Assembly: GCA_900469445.1 (NCBI GenBank)
Contig: UBXM01000012.1
Span: 1-54,184, forward strand
Origin: Hyphomicrobiales bacterium
Lineage (GTDB): Bacteria > Pseudomonadota > Alphaproteobacteria > Rhizobiales > Rhizobiaceae
Direction: 5' to 3'
DNA length: 54,184 nt
Shown here one piece after another: positions 8,073-16,319 of the stretch. The position numbers and the translations under genes were made by a program. Below the pieces are notes generated by a model. It saw nothing but the letters and a program-made list of their open reading frames with translations. It did no database searches and was not told where the DNA came from. Within the stretch, counting starts at the first letter, position 1; each line of letters opens with the position of its first letter.

Positions 8073-8666
8073 ATGGCGACGATGAATTCCGACCTGACGA
8101 TCCTGGTCATCGATGAAAACACCATCCGTGCTTCCATCATCGAGGAAGGGCTGACCGAGGCCGGCCACAGCAATGTCACCGTCATCCATGAAGTGCAGGG
8201 CGTCGCCCGCATCATCGAGACGCTGAAACCCGACGTCATCATCATCGACATCGAAAATCCCAACCGTGACATGATGGAACACCTGTTCCAGCTGACGCGT
8301 ACCGTCAGCCGGCCGATCGCCATGTTCGTCGATCGCTCCGATACGGCACTGATCGAATCCGCCATGGATGCCGGCGTTTCGGCCTATGTGGTGGATGGCC
8401 TCAAGAAGGAGCGGGTAAAATCCATCCTCGACATGGCCGTCAGCCGTTTCAACGCCTTCAGCCGCCTGCAACGCGAACTCGCCGAAGCCAGGTCTGCCCT
8501 GGAAGAACGCAAGGTGATCGAGCGCGCCAAGGGTATTCTCATGAAGATACGCGGCCTTTCGGAAGAGCAGGCATTTGCGCTTCTGCGACAGACGGCCATG
8601 AACGAAAAAAAGAAGATGTCCGAAATCGCCCAGAGTGTTGTCACCGCAGCGAGGCTTTTGATGTGA
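8073..8666 (+). CDS. nasT: NasT, ANTAR-domain antitermination regulator of nitrate assimilation
   Basis: A 197-residue response-regulator-like protein. The receiver domain (residues 8-125) has the acidic pocket (VIDEN) and a phospho-acceptor-position Asp59 (VIIIDIENP), but the usual switch Lys is replaced around VVDGL. The C-terminal ANTAR RNA-binding domain (about 135-195) contains VIERAKGILMKIRGLSEEQAFALLR. NasT-type proteins bind paired hexaloop hairpins in the leader of nitrate genes and prevent termination. Activity is set by sequestration by NasS rather than by a kinase. The target here is probably the leader at 10154-10277. The start is 8073 or the in-frame ATG at 8082. Nearby nasS completes the pair. 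Confidence 0.92.
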   Translation: MATMNSDLTILVIDENTIRASIIEEGLTEAGHSNVTVIHEVQGVARIIETLKPDVIIIDIENPNRDMMEHLFQLTRTVSRPIAMFVDRSDTALIESAMDAGVSAYVVDGLKKERVKSILDMAVSRFNAFSRLQRELAEARSALEERKVIERAKGILMKIRGLSEEQAFALLRQTAMNEKKKMSEIAQSVVTAARLLM

Positions 8667-8712
8667 TGGTTTCAATCGAGCCAGGGTTCAGAAAGACGCC
8701 GGAGTGAACACG

Positions 8713-9981
8713 ATGATGATGACCACTCAGGACAGGACCAGGCTGCCGGCGCCGATGGCCATACGCAGCGACAGGCAGCGTGTTCTGCGCGCCGGCTTCA
8801 TACCGCTTGTCGATGCATCGGTGCTGATCGCCGCCAGCGAATTCGGCTTTGCCGCGAAGGAAGGGCTGACGCTGGAACTGGTGAAGGATGTTTCCTGGGC
8901 AAATGTCCGCGATCGCCTGGCCTTCCGGCAGTTCGACATCGCCCATATGCTGTCCCCCATGCCGGTCGCTTCGATGCTGGCGCTCGGTTCCAACCCGTCG
9001 CCGACGATCACGCCGTTTTCGCTGGGGCGCGGCGGCAATGCCATCACGCTGTCGGTAAAACTCTTCGAACGCATGCGCGATGTGGCTGAGATAACCGAGG
9101 ATGCAGACGCCTTCACCAACGCAACCGCGCTTGCAAAAACCATCGACCAGATGAAGGCTCGCGGCGAGCCGCTGCTGACATTCGGTGTCACCTATCCGTT
9201 TTCCTCCCACAATTACGAGTTCCGCTACTGGCTGGCCGCCGGCGGCATCGACCCGGATCGGGACGTCAAACTGGTGGTCGTACCGCCGCCGCTGACCTCC
9301 GATGCGTTGGAAGCCGGTGCCATCGACGGTTTTTGCGTCGGCGCGCCATGGAACATGATCGCTTCCGAACGGGGTGTCGGGCGCATCGTCGCCGCCAAGC
9401 AGGATATCTGGCCGTCAGCGCCGGAAAAGGTCATTGCCATGCGTCCGGAATGGGCCGCCACTCAACCGGACACCGTCTCCCGGCTGATTGTCGCGCTCGA
9501 TGCCGCGGCCCGCTGGTGTGATCTTTCGGAAAATCATGACGCACTTGCAGAAGCATTGGCCGACCAGCGTTTCATCGCGGCACCGGTCGAAATCATCCGG
9601 CGCGTGCTGGCCGGCGAATTCAGCCTCGACGCCAAGGGAAACCGCCGGGTCATTCCCGACTATTTCAAGTTCCATCGGGATTTTGCCAACTACCCCAAAC
9701 CCGGCCATGCGCTGTGGATCTACAGCCAGATGATCCGCTGGGGACAGGTGCCATATGGCGATACGGCGCTTGCCGCCGCAGCCGGCACCTATCGGCCCGA
9801 CCTCTACCGACAAGCACTTGGCACCGGCCCTGCCGGCGAGGACATCACCACCGAAGGTGTCGAGAATGGCGACCATTTTCTCGACGGGCACGTTTTCGAC
9901 CCGACGGACATGCCCTCCTATATAGACAATTTTGCCGTAAGCGCCGAAAAACCGGCCGGATCGGACAGGCGCAAAGCCTGA
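8713..9981 (+). CDS. nasS: NasS, cytoplasmic nitrate/nitrite sensor related to NrtA
   Basis: A 422-residue NrtA/NasS-type nitrate-binding protein lacking any Tat or Sec signal, which separates the cytoplasmic sensor from the periplasmic binding protein NrtA encoded downstream. Shared fold landmarks include AHMLSPMPVA, RYWLAAGGIDPD, FCVGAPWN and the C-terminal IRWGQVP region. Known partners bind NasT without nitrate and release it when nitrate or nitrite binds. ATG at 8713 is preferred over the GTG at 8704 because GGAG (8701-8704) overlaps that GTG and is spaced 8 nt from the ATG. It is 46 nt downstream of nasT and probably in the same operon. Confidence 0.9.
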   Translation: MMMTTQDRTRLPAPMAIRSDRQRVLRAGFIPLVDASVLIAASEFGFAAKEGLTLELVKDVSWANVRDRLAFRQFDIAHMLSPMPVASMLALGSNPSPTITPFSLGRGGNAITLSVKLFERMRDVAEITEDADAFTNATALAKTIDQMKARGEPLLTFGVTYPFSSHNYEFRYWLAAGGIDPDRDVKLVVVPPPLTSDALEAGAIDGFCVGAPWNMIASERGVGRIVAAKQDIWPSAPEKVIAMRPEWAATQPDTVSRLIVALDAAARWCDLSENHDALAEALADQRFIAAPVEIIRRVLAGEFSLDAKGNRRVIPDYFKFHRDFANYPKPGHALWIYSQMIRWGQVPYGDTALAAAAGTYRPDLYRQALGTGPAGEDITTEGVENGDHFLDGHVFDPTDMPSYIDNFAVSAEKPAGSDRRKA

Positions 9982-10017
9982 CCTTCTGCCTGTTTCCGCT
10001 GCCGTTCATTTTGCATA

Positions 10018-10034
10018 TGCACAAATTCTTTGCA
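10018..10034 (+). promoter_or_regulatory. Candidate NtrC enhancer site
   Basis: TGCACA-N5-TTTGCA resembles the NtrC recognition palindrome TGCACC-N5-GGTGCA and is centred about 100 bp upstream of the sigma-54 promoter at 10122, a normal enhancer distance. The palindrome TGCATATGCA overlaps its left end, and another TGTGCA lies at 10045-10050, so more than one dimer may bind. Mismatches keep this a candidate. Confidence 0.45.
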
Positions 10035-10121
10035 GCGCCGCAAATGTGCATGTTCTGAGGCAGAGCCGAACGAATTGGGATTTTCCCTTTGTTTTCCGCG
10101 AGCTGAGACAACATTTCGAAA

Positions 10122-10138
10122 TTGGCACGCCGTTTGCA
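10122..10138 (+). promoter_or_regulatory. Sigma-54 promoter of the nitrate assimilation operon
   Basis: TTGGCACG-N4-TTGCA matches the RpoN consensus exactly. GG is at 10124-10125 and GC at 10136-10137, separated by 10 bp. The expected transcription start is near 10149, which places the ANTAR-like hairpin at the very beginning of the mRNA and gives a leader of about 175 nt before nrtA. Confidence 0.8.
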
Positions 10139-10153
10139 GCGCTTGTATCGCAC

Positions 10154-10277
10154 CGGTCAACGGCGACCGCTGCGGATAAGCGCGCGATAGGCGCTTAACA
10201 AAGACATCGACGTCGCAAGGTTTTTGCTGCCCGGAACCCTCCCTCCGGCAGACGCAAATTCCGAGCGGCGTTTTTTT
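10154..10277 (+). promoter_or_regulatory. Nitrate-responsive leader RNA: ANTAR-type hairpins and intrinsic terminator
   Basis: Hairpin 1 (10154-10169) is CGGTC/GACCG with the hexaloop AACGGC, fitting the ANTAR-target rule of A at position 1 and G at position 4. A second hexaloop, ATCGAC (A1, G4), sits on a short GAC/GTC stem at 10203-10214. It overlaps the 5' arm (10210-10216) of a larger structure: ACGTCGC pairs with GCGGCGT (10265-10271) around an inner hairpin (10224-10257) and is followed by seven T (10271-10277). Hairpin 2 and the terminator are thus mutually exclusive. NasT binding would favour read-through into nrtA. A further 7-bp hairpin (10177-10197) lies between them. The second ANTAR stem is only 3 bp, the weakest part of the model. 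Confidence 0.65.
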
Positions 10278-10324
10278 ATGCCCGAAATCCAGAAAACCGA
10301 CCGATAAAACCAAGGGGAACGCGC

Positions 10325-11623
10325 ATGACCAAGATTTCGACACCGGGTTTCAGCCGGCGAACGCTTCTCAAGACCAGCGCCACGGCGGCCCTGGTCGCAG
10401 CCGTCAAGACGACCTTCCCATCCGGCGCCTTTGCCGCATCTGCAGGCCCGGAAGTCACCGGCGCCAAGCTCGGCTTCATCGCGCTCACCGATGCCGCACC
10501 GCTGATCATCGCCGCCGAAAAGGGCCTGTTCGCCAAACACGGCATGCCGGATGTCGAGGTCGGCAAACAGGCCTCATGGGGCGCAACCCGCGACAATCTC
10601 GTGCTTGGCGGCGCGGCGAACGGCATCGACGGCGCGCATATCCTCTCGCCGCTTCCCTATCTCATGCATACCGGCAAGGTGACGCAGAACAGCAAGCCGG
10701 TGCCGATGGCGCTGATCGCTCGCCTCAACCTCGACAGCCAGGGCATTTCGGTGGCCAAGGAATATGCGGAAACCGGCGTGCAGCTCGATGCTTCCAAGCT
10801 GAGGGAGGCCTTCGCGAAAAAGAAGGCCGCCGGCAACGAGGTGAAGGTCGCCATGACCTTTCCGGGCGGTACGCATGATCTGTGGATTCGTTACTGGCTG
10901 GCCGCCGGCGGAATCGATCCCAATACGGACGTCTCGACCATCGTCGTGCCGCCGCCGCAGATGGTGGCCAACATGAAGGTGGGTAACATGGACGCCTTCT
11001 GTGTCGGCGAGCCGTGGAACGAACAGCTCGTCAATCAGGGCATCGGTTTTACCGCCTGTTCCACCGGCGAGATCTGGAAAGGCCATCCGGAAAAGGCGCT
11101 CGGCATGCGCGCCGAATGGGTGGAAAAGAACCCCAATGCCGCCAAGGCCATCCTGATGGCGGTCATGGAAGCCCAGCAATGGTGCGAGGACATGGCCAAC
11201 GAGGAAGAAATGGCCAACCTGCTCGGCAAGCGCCAGTGGCTGAACGCGCCGGCCAAGGACGTGCTCGGCCGCCTGAAGGGCGATATCAATTACGGCAACG
11301 GCCGCGACGTGAAGGCGAGCGGGCTTGAGATGAAGTTCTGGAAGGACGGCGCATCCTATCCGTTCAAGAGCCATGACAGCTGGTTCATGGCAGAAAACAT
11401 CCGCTGGGGCACGTTCGCGCCCGATACCGACATCAAGACGATCGTCGATGAGGTCAACCGCGAGGATCTCTGGCGCGAGGCGGCCAAGGATCTGGGCGTT
11501 GCGGCAGCCGATATCCCGGCCACCAGTTCGCGCGGCAAGGAGACGTTTTTCGACGGCAAGGTTTTCGATCCCGAAAATCCCTCCGCCTATCTCGAAAGCC
11601 TGACGATCAAGGCCGCGAGCTGA
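10325..11623 (+). CDS. nrtA: NrtA, periplasmic nitrate-binding protein
   Basis: A 432-residue nitrate/nitrite-binding protein. The N-terminus carries a Tat signal (SRRTLLK at residues 10-16, hydrophobic stretch, cleavage near AFAASA). The NrtA core shows AHILSPLPYL, TFPGGTHDLW, RYWLAAGGIDPN and FCVGEPWN. The start at 10325 has AAGGGGA upstream. It is the first gene after the sigma-54 promoter and regulated leader. Function: high-affinity capture of nitrate for the NrtB/ATPase importer encoded next. It is paralogous to the signal-less NasS 340 bp upstream, a duplication typical of these clusters. Confidence 0.95.
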   Translation: MTKISTPGFSRRTLLKTSATAALVAAVKTTFPSGAFAASAGPEVTGAKLGFIALTDAAPLIIAAEKGLFAKHGMPDVEVGKQASWGATRDNLVLGGAANGIDGAHILSPLPYLMHTGKVTQNSKPVPMALIARLNLDSQGISVAKEYAETGVQLDASKLREAFAKKKAAGNEVKVAMTFPGGTHDLWIRYWLAAGGIDPNTDVSTIVVPPPQMVANMKVGNMDAFCVGEPWNEQLVNQGIGFTACSTGEIWKGHPEKALGMRAEWVEKNPNAAKAILMAVMEAQQWCEDMANEEEMANLLGKRQWLNAPAKDVLGRLKGDINYGNGRDVKASGLEMKFWKDGASYPFKSHDSWFMAENIRWGTFAPDTDIKTIVDEVNREDLWREAAKDLGVAAADIPATSSRGKETFFDGKVFDPENPSAYLESLTIKAAS

Positions 11624-11635
11624 TGGCCGAACCTT

Positions 11636-11777
11636 GCCCCTCATCCGCCTGCCGGCACCTTCTCCCCGTCATCACGGGGAGAAGGACATATGCCGTGCCG
11701 CCTGTCCTTTTCTCCGACATCGCGCGGGGCTTGTCCCGTCTCCCCGTGCGAACGGGGAGAGGGTTAGGGTGAGGGGC
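11636..11777. repeat. Rhizobial palindromic intergenic repeat (142 bp) inside the nrt operon
   Basis: Outer ends GCCCCTCA (11636-11643) and TGAGGGGC (11770-11777) are perfect inverted repeats. They enclose two strong hairpins: a 12-bp stem starting CCTTCTCCCCGT (11658-11685) and a 9-bp stem TCTCCCCGT/ACGGGGAGA (11739-11760). This architecture resembles the mosaic palindromic repeats scattered between genes in Rhizobiaceae. It separates nrtA from nrtB; in the mRNA it would fold strongly and could raise NrtA relative to the downstream products. Confidence 0.75.
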
Positions 11778-11813
11778 TTTTTCGCCATGCAATTGAACGA
11801 GAAGGAATACTCC

Positions 11814-12704
11814 ATGTCCGCATTGGCAAAGAGCGAGACCGCCGCCACCGAAGTGGTGCCACCGATCGCAAACATCGTCCATCTGAACCGACCTGCACCG
11901 CCGCGCGTCGATTTCAAGCGCCTCGCCACATCTGCTGCCCGCAACACCGCGCCGCCGCTGGTCGTACTGGCGATCATGCTTGGCATCTGGCAGGTTCTCT
12001 GTTCTTCCCCCGACGCTTCCCTGCCCTCGCCCCTGCAGGTGTGGACCGATGCGCGCGACCTGATCGTCGATCCGTTTTTCAACTATGGTTCGCAGGATAT
12101 CGGTCTCGGCTGGCGTGTACTCGTGTCGCTGCAGCGCGTTGCCTATGGTTTTGGCCTTGCCGCCATTGCCGGTGTCATCGTCGGTGCGATCATCGGCCAG
12201 TCGGTCTGGGCCATGCGCGGCCTCGACCCGATCTTTCAGGTTCTGCGGACAGTGCCGCCGCTAGCATGGTTGCCGCTGTCGCTCGCCGCTTTCCAGAATG
12301 CCAATCCTTCCGCGATCTTCGTGATCTTCATCACCTCGATCTGGCCGATCATCATCAACACCGCCGTCGGCGTGCGCAACATCCCGCAGGATTACCGCAA
12401 TGTCGCGCAGGTGCTGCGGCTGAACCAGATCGAGTTCTTCTTCAAGATCATGCTGCCTTCGGCCGCCCCTTACATCTTCACCGGCCTGCGCATCGGTGTC
12501 GGTCTCTCATGGCTCGCCATCGTCGCCGCCGAAATGCTGACCGGCGGCGTCGGCATCGGCTTCTTCATCTGGGATGCGTGGAACTCGTCCCGCCTCTCCG
12601 ACATCATCGTCGCGCTTGTCTATATCGGCGTCGTCGGCTTCGCGCTGGACAAGCTGGTGGCAGCGCTCGGCAAGATCATCACCCGCGGCGCGGCTACCAA
12701 CTGA
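11814..12704 (+). CDS. nrtB: NrtB, nitrate ABC transporter permease
   Basis: A 296-residue inner-membrane permease of the NrtB/SsuC/TauC type with about six hydrophobic segments. The cytoplasmic coupling loop is visible around VGVRNIPQDYRNVAQVLRL, and PLAWLPLSLAAF is typical of nitrate permeases. The start at 11814 has GAAGGA upstream and excludes the preceding palindromic repeat, which would otherwise be translated. It is followed by the ATPase gene after 11 bp. It forms the nitrate channel with the downstream ATPase and receives nitrate from NrtA. Confidence 0.93.
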   Translation: MSALAKSETAATEVVPPIANIVHLNRPAPPRVDFKRLATSAARNTAPPLVVLAIMLGIWQVLCSSPDASLPSPLQVWTDARDLIVDPFFNYGSQDIGLGWRVLVSLQRVAYGFGLAAIAGVIVGAIIGQSVWAMRGLDPIFQVLRTVPPLAWLPLSLAAFQNANPSAIFVIFITSIWPIIINTAVGVRNIPQDYRNVAQVLRLNQIEFFFKIMLPSAAPYIFTGLRIGVGLSWLAIVAAEMLTGGVGIGFFIWDAWNSSRLSDIIVALVYIGVVGFALDKLVAALGKIITRGAATN

Positions 12705-12715
12705 GGAGAGTTTTG

Positions 12716-13513
12716 ATGAACGCCTATCTGAAACTCGACCATATCGACAAAAATTTCGACCGCGGCGGTGTGCGCACCGAAGTCCTCAAGGGCATCAACC
12801 TGACGATTTCCAAGGGTGAGTTCGTGTCGATCATCGGCCATTCCGGCTGCGGAAAGTCGACGCTGCTGAACCTGATCGCCGGCCTGACCCCTGTTTCATC
12901 AGGCGCGGTGCTTCTGGAAAACCGCGAGGTCAACGCGCCGGGGCCGGAACGTGCCGTGGTTTTCCAGAACCATTCGCTGCTGCCCTGGCTGACGGTTTAT
13001 GAAAACGTCAATCTCGCCGTCTCCAAGGTGTTTGGATCGGTGAAAAACAAGGCCGAGCGCCACGACTGGGTGATGAGCAATCTCGATCTCGTGCAGATGG
13101 CGCATGCCAAGGACAAACGGCCGTCGGAAATTTCCGGCGGCATGAAACAGCGCGTCGGCATCGCCCGGGCGCTGTCGATGGAACCGAAGATCCTGCTGCT
13201 CGATGAACCGTTTGGTGCACTCGATGCCCTGACCCGCGCCCATCTGCAGGACGCAGTGATGGAGATCCATGCCCGCCTCGGCAACACGATGGTGATGATC
13301 ACCCACGACGTAGACGAGGCCGTTCTGCTCTCCGACCGTATCGTGATGATGACCAACGGCCCTGCCGCCCATATCGGCGAGGTGCTGGACGTGCCGATTG
13401 TTCGGCCACGCAATCGCATCGAGCTGGCATCCGACCGCACCTACCTCAAGTGCCGGGAGGCCGTGTTGAAATTCCTCTACGAACGCCACCGCTTCGTCGA
13501 AGCCGCGGAGTAA
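12716..13513 (+). CDS. nrtC: Nitrate ABC transporter ATP-binding protein
   Basis: A 265-residue ABC ATPase. Walker A GHSGCGKST (around residue 42), Q-loop in VVFQNHSLLPWLT, signature SGGMKQR, Walker B ILLLDEPFGALD and the switch His in ITHDVDEA are all present. GGAGAG precedes the ATG at 12716. Unlike cyanobacterial NrtC it has no fused substrate-binding domain, so it corresponds in architecture to NrtD/NasD and probably works as a homodimer. It lies between nrtB and nirB with very short gaps, within the nitrate operon. Confidence 0.92.
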   Translation: MNAYLKLDHIDKNFDRGGVRTEVLKGINLTISKGEFVSIIGHSGCGKSTLLNLIAGLTPVSSGAVLLENREVNAPGPERAVVFQNHSLLPWLTVYENVNLAVSKVFGSVKNKAERHDWVMSNLDLVQMAHAKDKRPSEISGGMKQRVGIARALSMEPKILLLDEPFGALDALTRAHLQDAVMEIHARLGNTMVMITHDVDEAVLLSDRIVMMTNGPAAHIGEVLDVPIVRPRNRIELASDRTYLKCREAVLKFLYERHRFVEAAE

Positions 13514-13518
13514 CGACC

Positions 13519-15969
13519 ATGACCCAGAAACTCGTCATCATCGGCAATGGCATGGCACCGGGGCGCATGCTGGAACACCTGTTCGAACAGGCCCCCGGCC
13601 AATACCAGGTCACCATTTTCAACGCCGAACCGCGCGTGAATTACGACCGCATCATGCTTTCGCCCGTCCTCTCGGGCGAAAAGACCTATGAGCAGATCGT
13701 CATCCATGGCGACGGCTGGTACATCGACCACGGCATCACCCTCTACAAGGGCCACCGGATCACCGCCATCGACCGCGCGGCAAAAACCGTAACGTCGGAT
13801 CACGGCGTCACCGAAGGCTACGACAAGCTGGTGATCGCCACCGGCTCGGTGCCCTTCATCATCCCCGTTCCCGGCAAGGATTTGCCCGGCGTCATTACCT
13901 ACCGCGATCTCGACGACGTCGAAGCCATGTTGCTTGCCGCCCAATCGCGAGAAAAGGCCGTCGTCATCGGTGGTGGTCTTCTTGGTCTCGAAGCAGCGGC
14001 GGGCCTTGCTCAACGTGGCATGGATGTGACCGTGCTGCATGTCATGCCCACCCTGATGGAACGCCAGCTCGATCCGGCCGCCGGTTATCTTCTGCAGAAG
14101 GCGGTCGAGGATCGCGGCATCAAGGTCATCTGCAAGGCCAATACCAAGGCCGTGATCGGCGACGGCAAGGTCGAGGGCGTCGAGCTGGACGACGACCGCA
14201 TCATTCCGGCGACACTGGTGGTGATGGCGGTCGGCATCCGTCCGAATATCGGACTGGCGAAAGAAGCAGGTCTGGCCGTCAATCGCGGCATCGTTGTCGA
14301 TGCCGGCATGCAGACCTCGGATGGCGATATCTATTCACTCGGCGAATGTGCCGAGGTGGATGGCATGGTTTATGGCCTTGTCGCGCCGCTTTACGAGATG
14401 GCGCGTATCGCCGCTTCGCATCTGGCGGGAGACAACAAGCCCGCCTTCGTGCATTCCGATACGCCGACAAAGCTCAAGGTCACCGGCATCGATCTTTATT
14501 CGCTCGGCGATTTCGCCGATGCCGACGACCGCCAGGAAATCGTGCTGCGCGATGCCACGGCCGGCATCTACAAACGCCTTGTGCTGAAGGACAACCGCAT
14601 CATCGGCACCGTGCTTTATGGTGAAACCGGCGATGGCGCTTGGTTCAACGACCTGAAGAAAAAGGCCGTCGACATTTCCGACATGCGCGACACGTTGATC
14701 TTTGGCCAGGCCTATCAGGGGGGCGCTCCGCTGGACCCTATGGCGGCCGTTGCAGCCTTGCCGGATGATGCGGAAATCTGCGGCTGCAACGGCGTATGCA
14801 AGGGCAAGATCACCTCGACGATCACGGCCAAGGGCCTGACCTCGCTGGACGAGGTGCGCGCCCACACCAAGGCGTCGGCTTCCTGCGGCACCTGCACCGG
14901 CCTTGTCGAACAGTTGATGAGCCTGACGCTGGGCGATGCCTATAACCCCAAGGCCGTTCAGCCGATGTGCCCCTGCACCGAGCTTGGCCATGACGACGTG
15001 CGTCGCCTGATCAAGGCCAAGGGCCTGAAAACCATTCCGGCCGTGATGCAGGAACTGGAATGGAAAACCTCCTGCGGCTGCGCCAAATGTCGTCCGGCGC
15101 TCAACTATTACCTCGTCTGCGACTGGCCGGACGAATATGCCGACGATTACCAGTCGCGTTTCATCAATGAGCGCGTGCACGCCAATATCCAGAAGGACGG
15201 CACCTATTCGGTCGTGCCGCGCATGTGGGGCGGCGTCACCAATTCCGCCGAACTGCGCGCCATCGCTGATGTGGTCGACAAATTCGAAATCCCGATGGTG
15301 AAGGTGACCGGCGGCCAGCGCATCGATCTTCTCGGCATCGAGAAGGAGGACCTGCCGGCCGTCTGGGCCGATCTCGGCAAGGCCGGGTTCGTCTCCGGTC
15401 AGGCCTATGCCAAGGGCTTGCGCACGGTCAAAACCTGCGTCGGTTCCGACTGGTGCCGTTTTGGCACGCAAGATTCCACCGGGCTCGGCATAAGACTGGA
15501 AAAATTCATGTGGGGCTCTTGGACACCGGCCAAACTGAAACTCGCCGTCTCCGGCTGTCCGCGCAACTGCGCCGAGGCGACCTGCAAGGATATCGGCGTC
15601 ATCTGCGTCGACAGCGGTTTCGAGATCCATTTCGCCGGTGCTGCCGGTCTCGACATCAAGGGCACCGAGGTTCTGGGGCTGGTGCATAGCGAGGACGAGG
15701 CGCTCGAACATATCGTGGCGCTTGCCCAGATGTACCGCGAACAGGGCCGTTATCTCGAGCGCATCTACAAATGGGCCAAGCGCATCGGACTTGAAGAAAT
15801 CCGCCGGCAGATCATGACGGATGAGGAGAAGCGCCGTGGCTACTACGACCGCTTCGTTTTCAGCCAGAAATTCGCGCAGGTCGACCCCTGGTCGGAACGT
15901 GTGTCCGGCAAGGACAAACACGAATTCAAACCGATGGCGACGGTCGGTTTCCATCAGGCAGCGGAATAG
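13519..15969 (+). CDS. nirB: NirB, assimilatory nitrite reductase large subunit
   Basis: An 816-residue NAD(P)H-nitrite reductase large subunit reducing nitrite to ammonium in the cytoplasm. Order: FAD/NAD(P) domain (residues 1-400, IGNGMAPGRM and the second Rossmann motif IGGGLLGLEAA), BFD-type [2Fe-2S] segment (CGCNGVCKGK near 420 and CGTC near 456), ferredoxin-like half domains, and the siroheme/[4Fe-4S] domain. Four Cys ligands are visible: C640 and C646 (TCVGSDWC), C680 and C684 (SGCPRNC). All key residues are present and the length is typical. It starts 5 nt after the ATPase gene. The partner NirD is next; siroheme would come from CysG at the operon end. Confidence 0.96.
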   Translation: MTQKLVIIGNGMAPGRMLEHLFEQAPGQYQVTIFNAEPRVNYDRIMLSPVLSGEKTYEQIVIHGDGWYIDHGITLYKGHRITAIDRAAKTVTSDHGVTEGYDKLVIATGSVPFIIPVPGKDLPGVITYRDLDDVEAMLLAAQSREKAVVIGGGLLGLEAAAGLAQRGMDVTVLHVMPTLMERQLDPAAGYLLQKAVEDRGIKVICKANTKAVIGDGKVEGVELDDDRIIPATLVVMAVGIRPNIGLAKEAGLAVNRGIVVDAGMQTSDGDIYSLGECAEVDGMVYGLVAPLYEMARIAASHLAGDNKPAFVHSDTPTKLKVTGIDLYSLGDFADADDRQEIVLRDATAGIYKRLVLKDNRIIGTVLYGETGDGAWFNDLKKKAVDISDMRDTLIFGQAYQGGAPLDPMAAVAALPDDAEICGCNGVCKGKITSTITAKGLTSLDEVRAHTKASASCGTCTGLVEQLMSLTLGDAYNPKAVQPMCPCTELGHDDVRRLIKAKGLKTIPAVMQELEWKTSCGCAKCRPALNYYLVCDWPDEYADDYQSRFINERVHANIQKDGTYSVVPRMWGGVTNSAELRAIADVVDKFEIPMVKVTGGQRIDLLGIEKEDLPAVWADLGKAGFVSGQAYAKGLRTVKTCVGSDWCRFGTQDSTGLGIRLEKFMWGSWTPAKLKLAVSGCPRNCAEATCKDIGVICVDSGFEIHFAGAAGLDIKGTEVLGLVHSEDEALEHIVALAQMYREQGRYLERIYKWAKRIGLEEIRRQIMTDEEKRRGYYDRFVFSQKFAQVDPWSERVSGKDKHEFKPMATVGFHQAAE

Positions 15970-15980
15970 AGGAGATGGAT

Positions 15981-16313
15981 ATGAACTGGTTTCCGATCGG
16001 CGATATTGCCGACATTCCGCTCCTCGGCGCGCGCTGCGTGAAGACACCGTTTATGAAGATCGCCGTGTTCCGCACCGACGAACACGCGGTGCACGCGATC
16101 GAAAACCGCTGCCCGCATAAAGGCGGGCCGCTGTCGGAAGGCATCGTCCACGGCACGGCGGTTACCTGCCCGATGCACAACTGGGTGATCTCGCTCGAAA
16201 CCGGCAAGGCGCTGGGTGCCGATGAGGGCGAGGTGCGGGTGATCCCGATCCGCAATGAAGACGGAAAACTGTTCATCGCGCTCGAAGCGGTGATGCTGGA
16301 AGCGGCGGAGTAA
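15981..16313 (+). CDS. nirD: NirD, nitrite reductase small subunit with intact Rieske ligands
   Basis: A 110-residue Rieske-fold protein. ATG at 15981 is preferred over 15975 because GAGGAG ends right at 15974 and fits a 6-nt spacing to 15981. It contains CPHKGG and CPMHNW, the two Cys-x-His and Cys-x-x-His ligand motifs of a [2Fe-2S] Rieske centre. Escherichia coli NirD lacks such ligands, so this protein is closer to NasE-type subunits that carry a cluster and may pass electrons. It lies between nirB and nasA in the operon. Confidence 0.93.
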   Translation: MNWFPIGDIADIPLLGARCVKTPFMKIAVFRTDEHAVHAIENRCPHKGGPLSEGIVHGTAVTCPMHNWVISLETGKALGADEGEVRVIPIRNEDGKLFIALEAVMLEAAE

Positions 16314-16319
16314 GACGCC

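Noticed and set aside
11636..11777. Possible CRISPR-like repeats or small insertion sequence
   Set aside because: Only two different hairpins, no regular spacers and no transposase; fits a palindromic intergenic element.
14335..16047. 570-residue open frame antisense to nirB
   Set aside because: It mirrors the codon bias of nirB on the opposite strand, has no ribosome-binding site and no recognisable domain, while nirB has all catalytic motifs.
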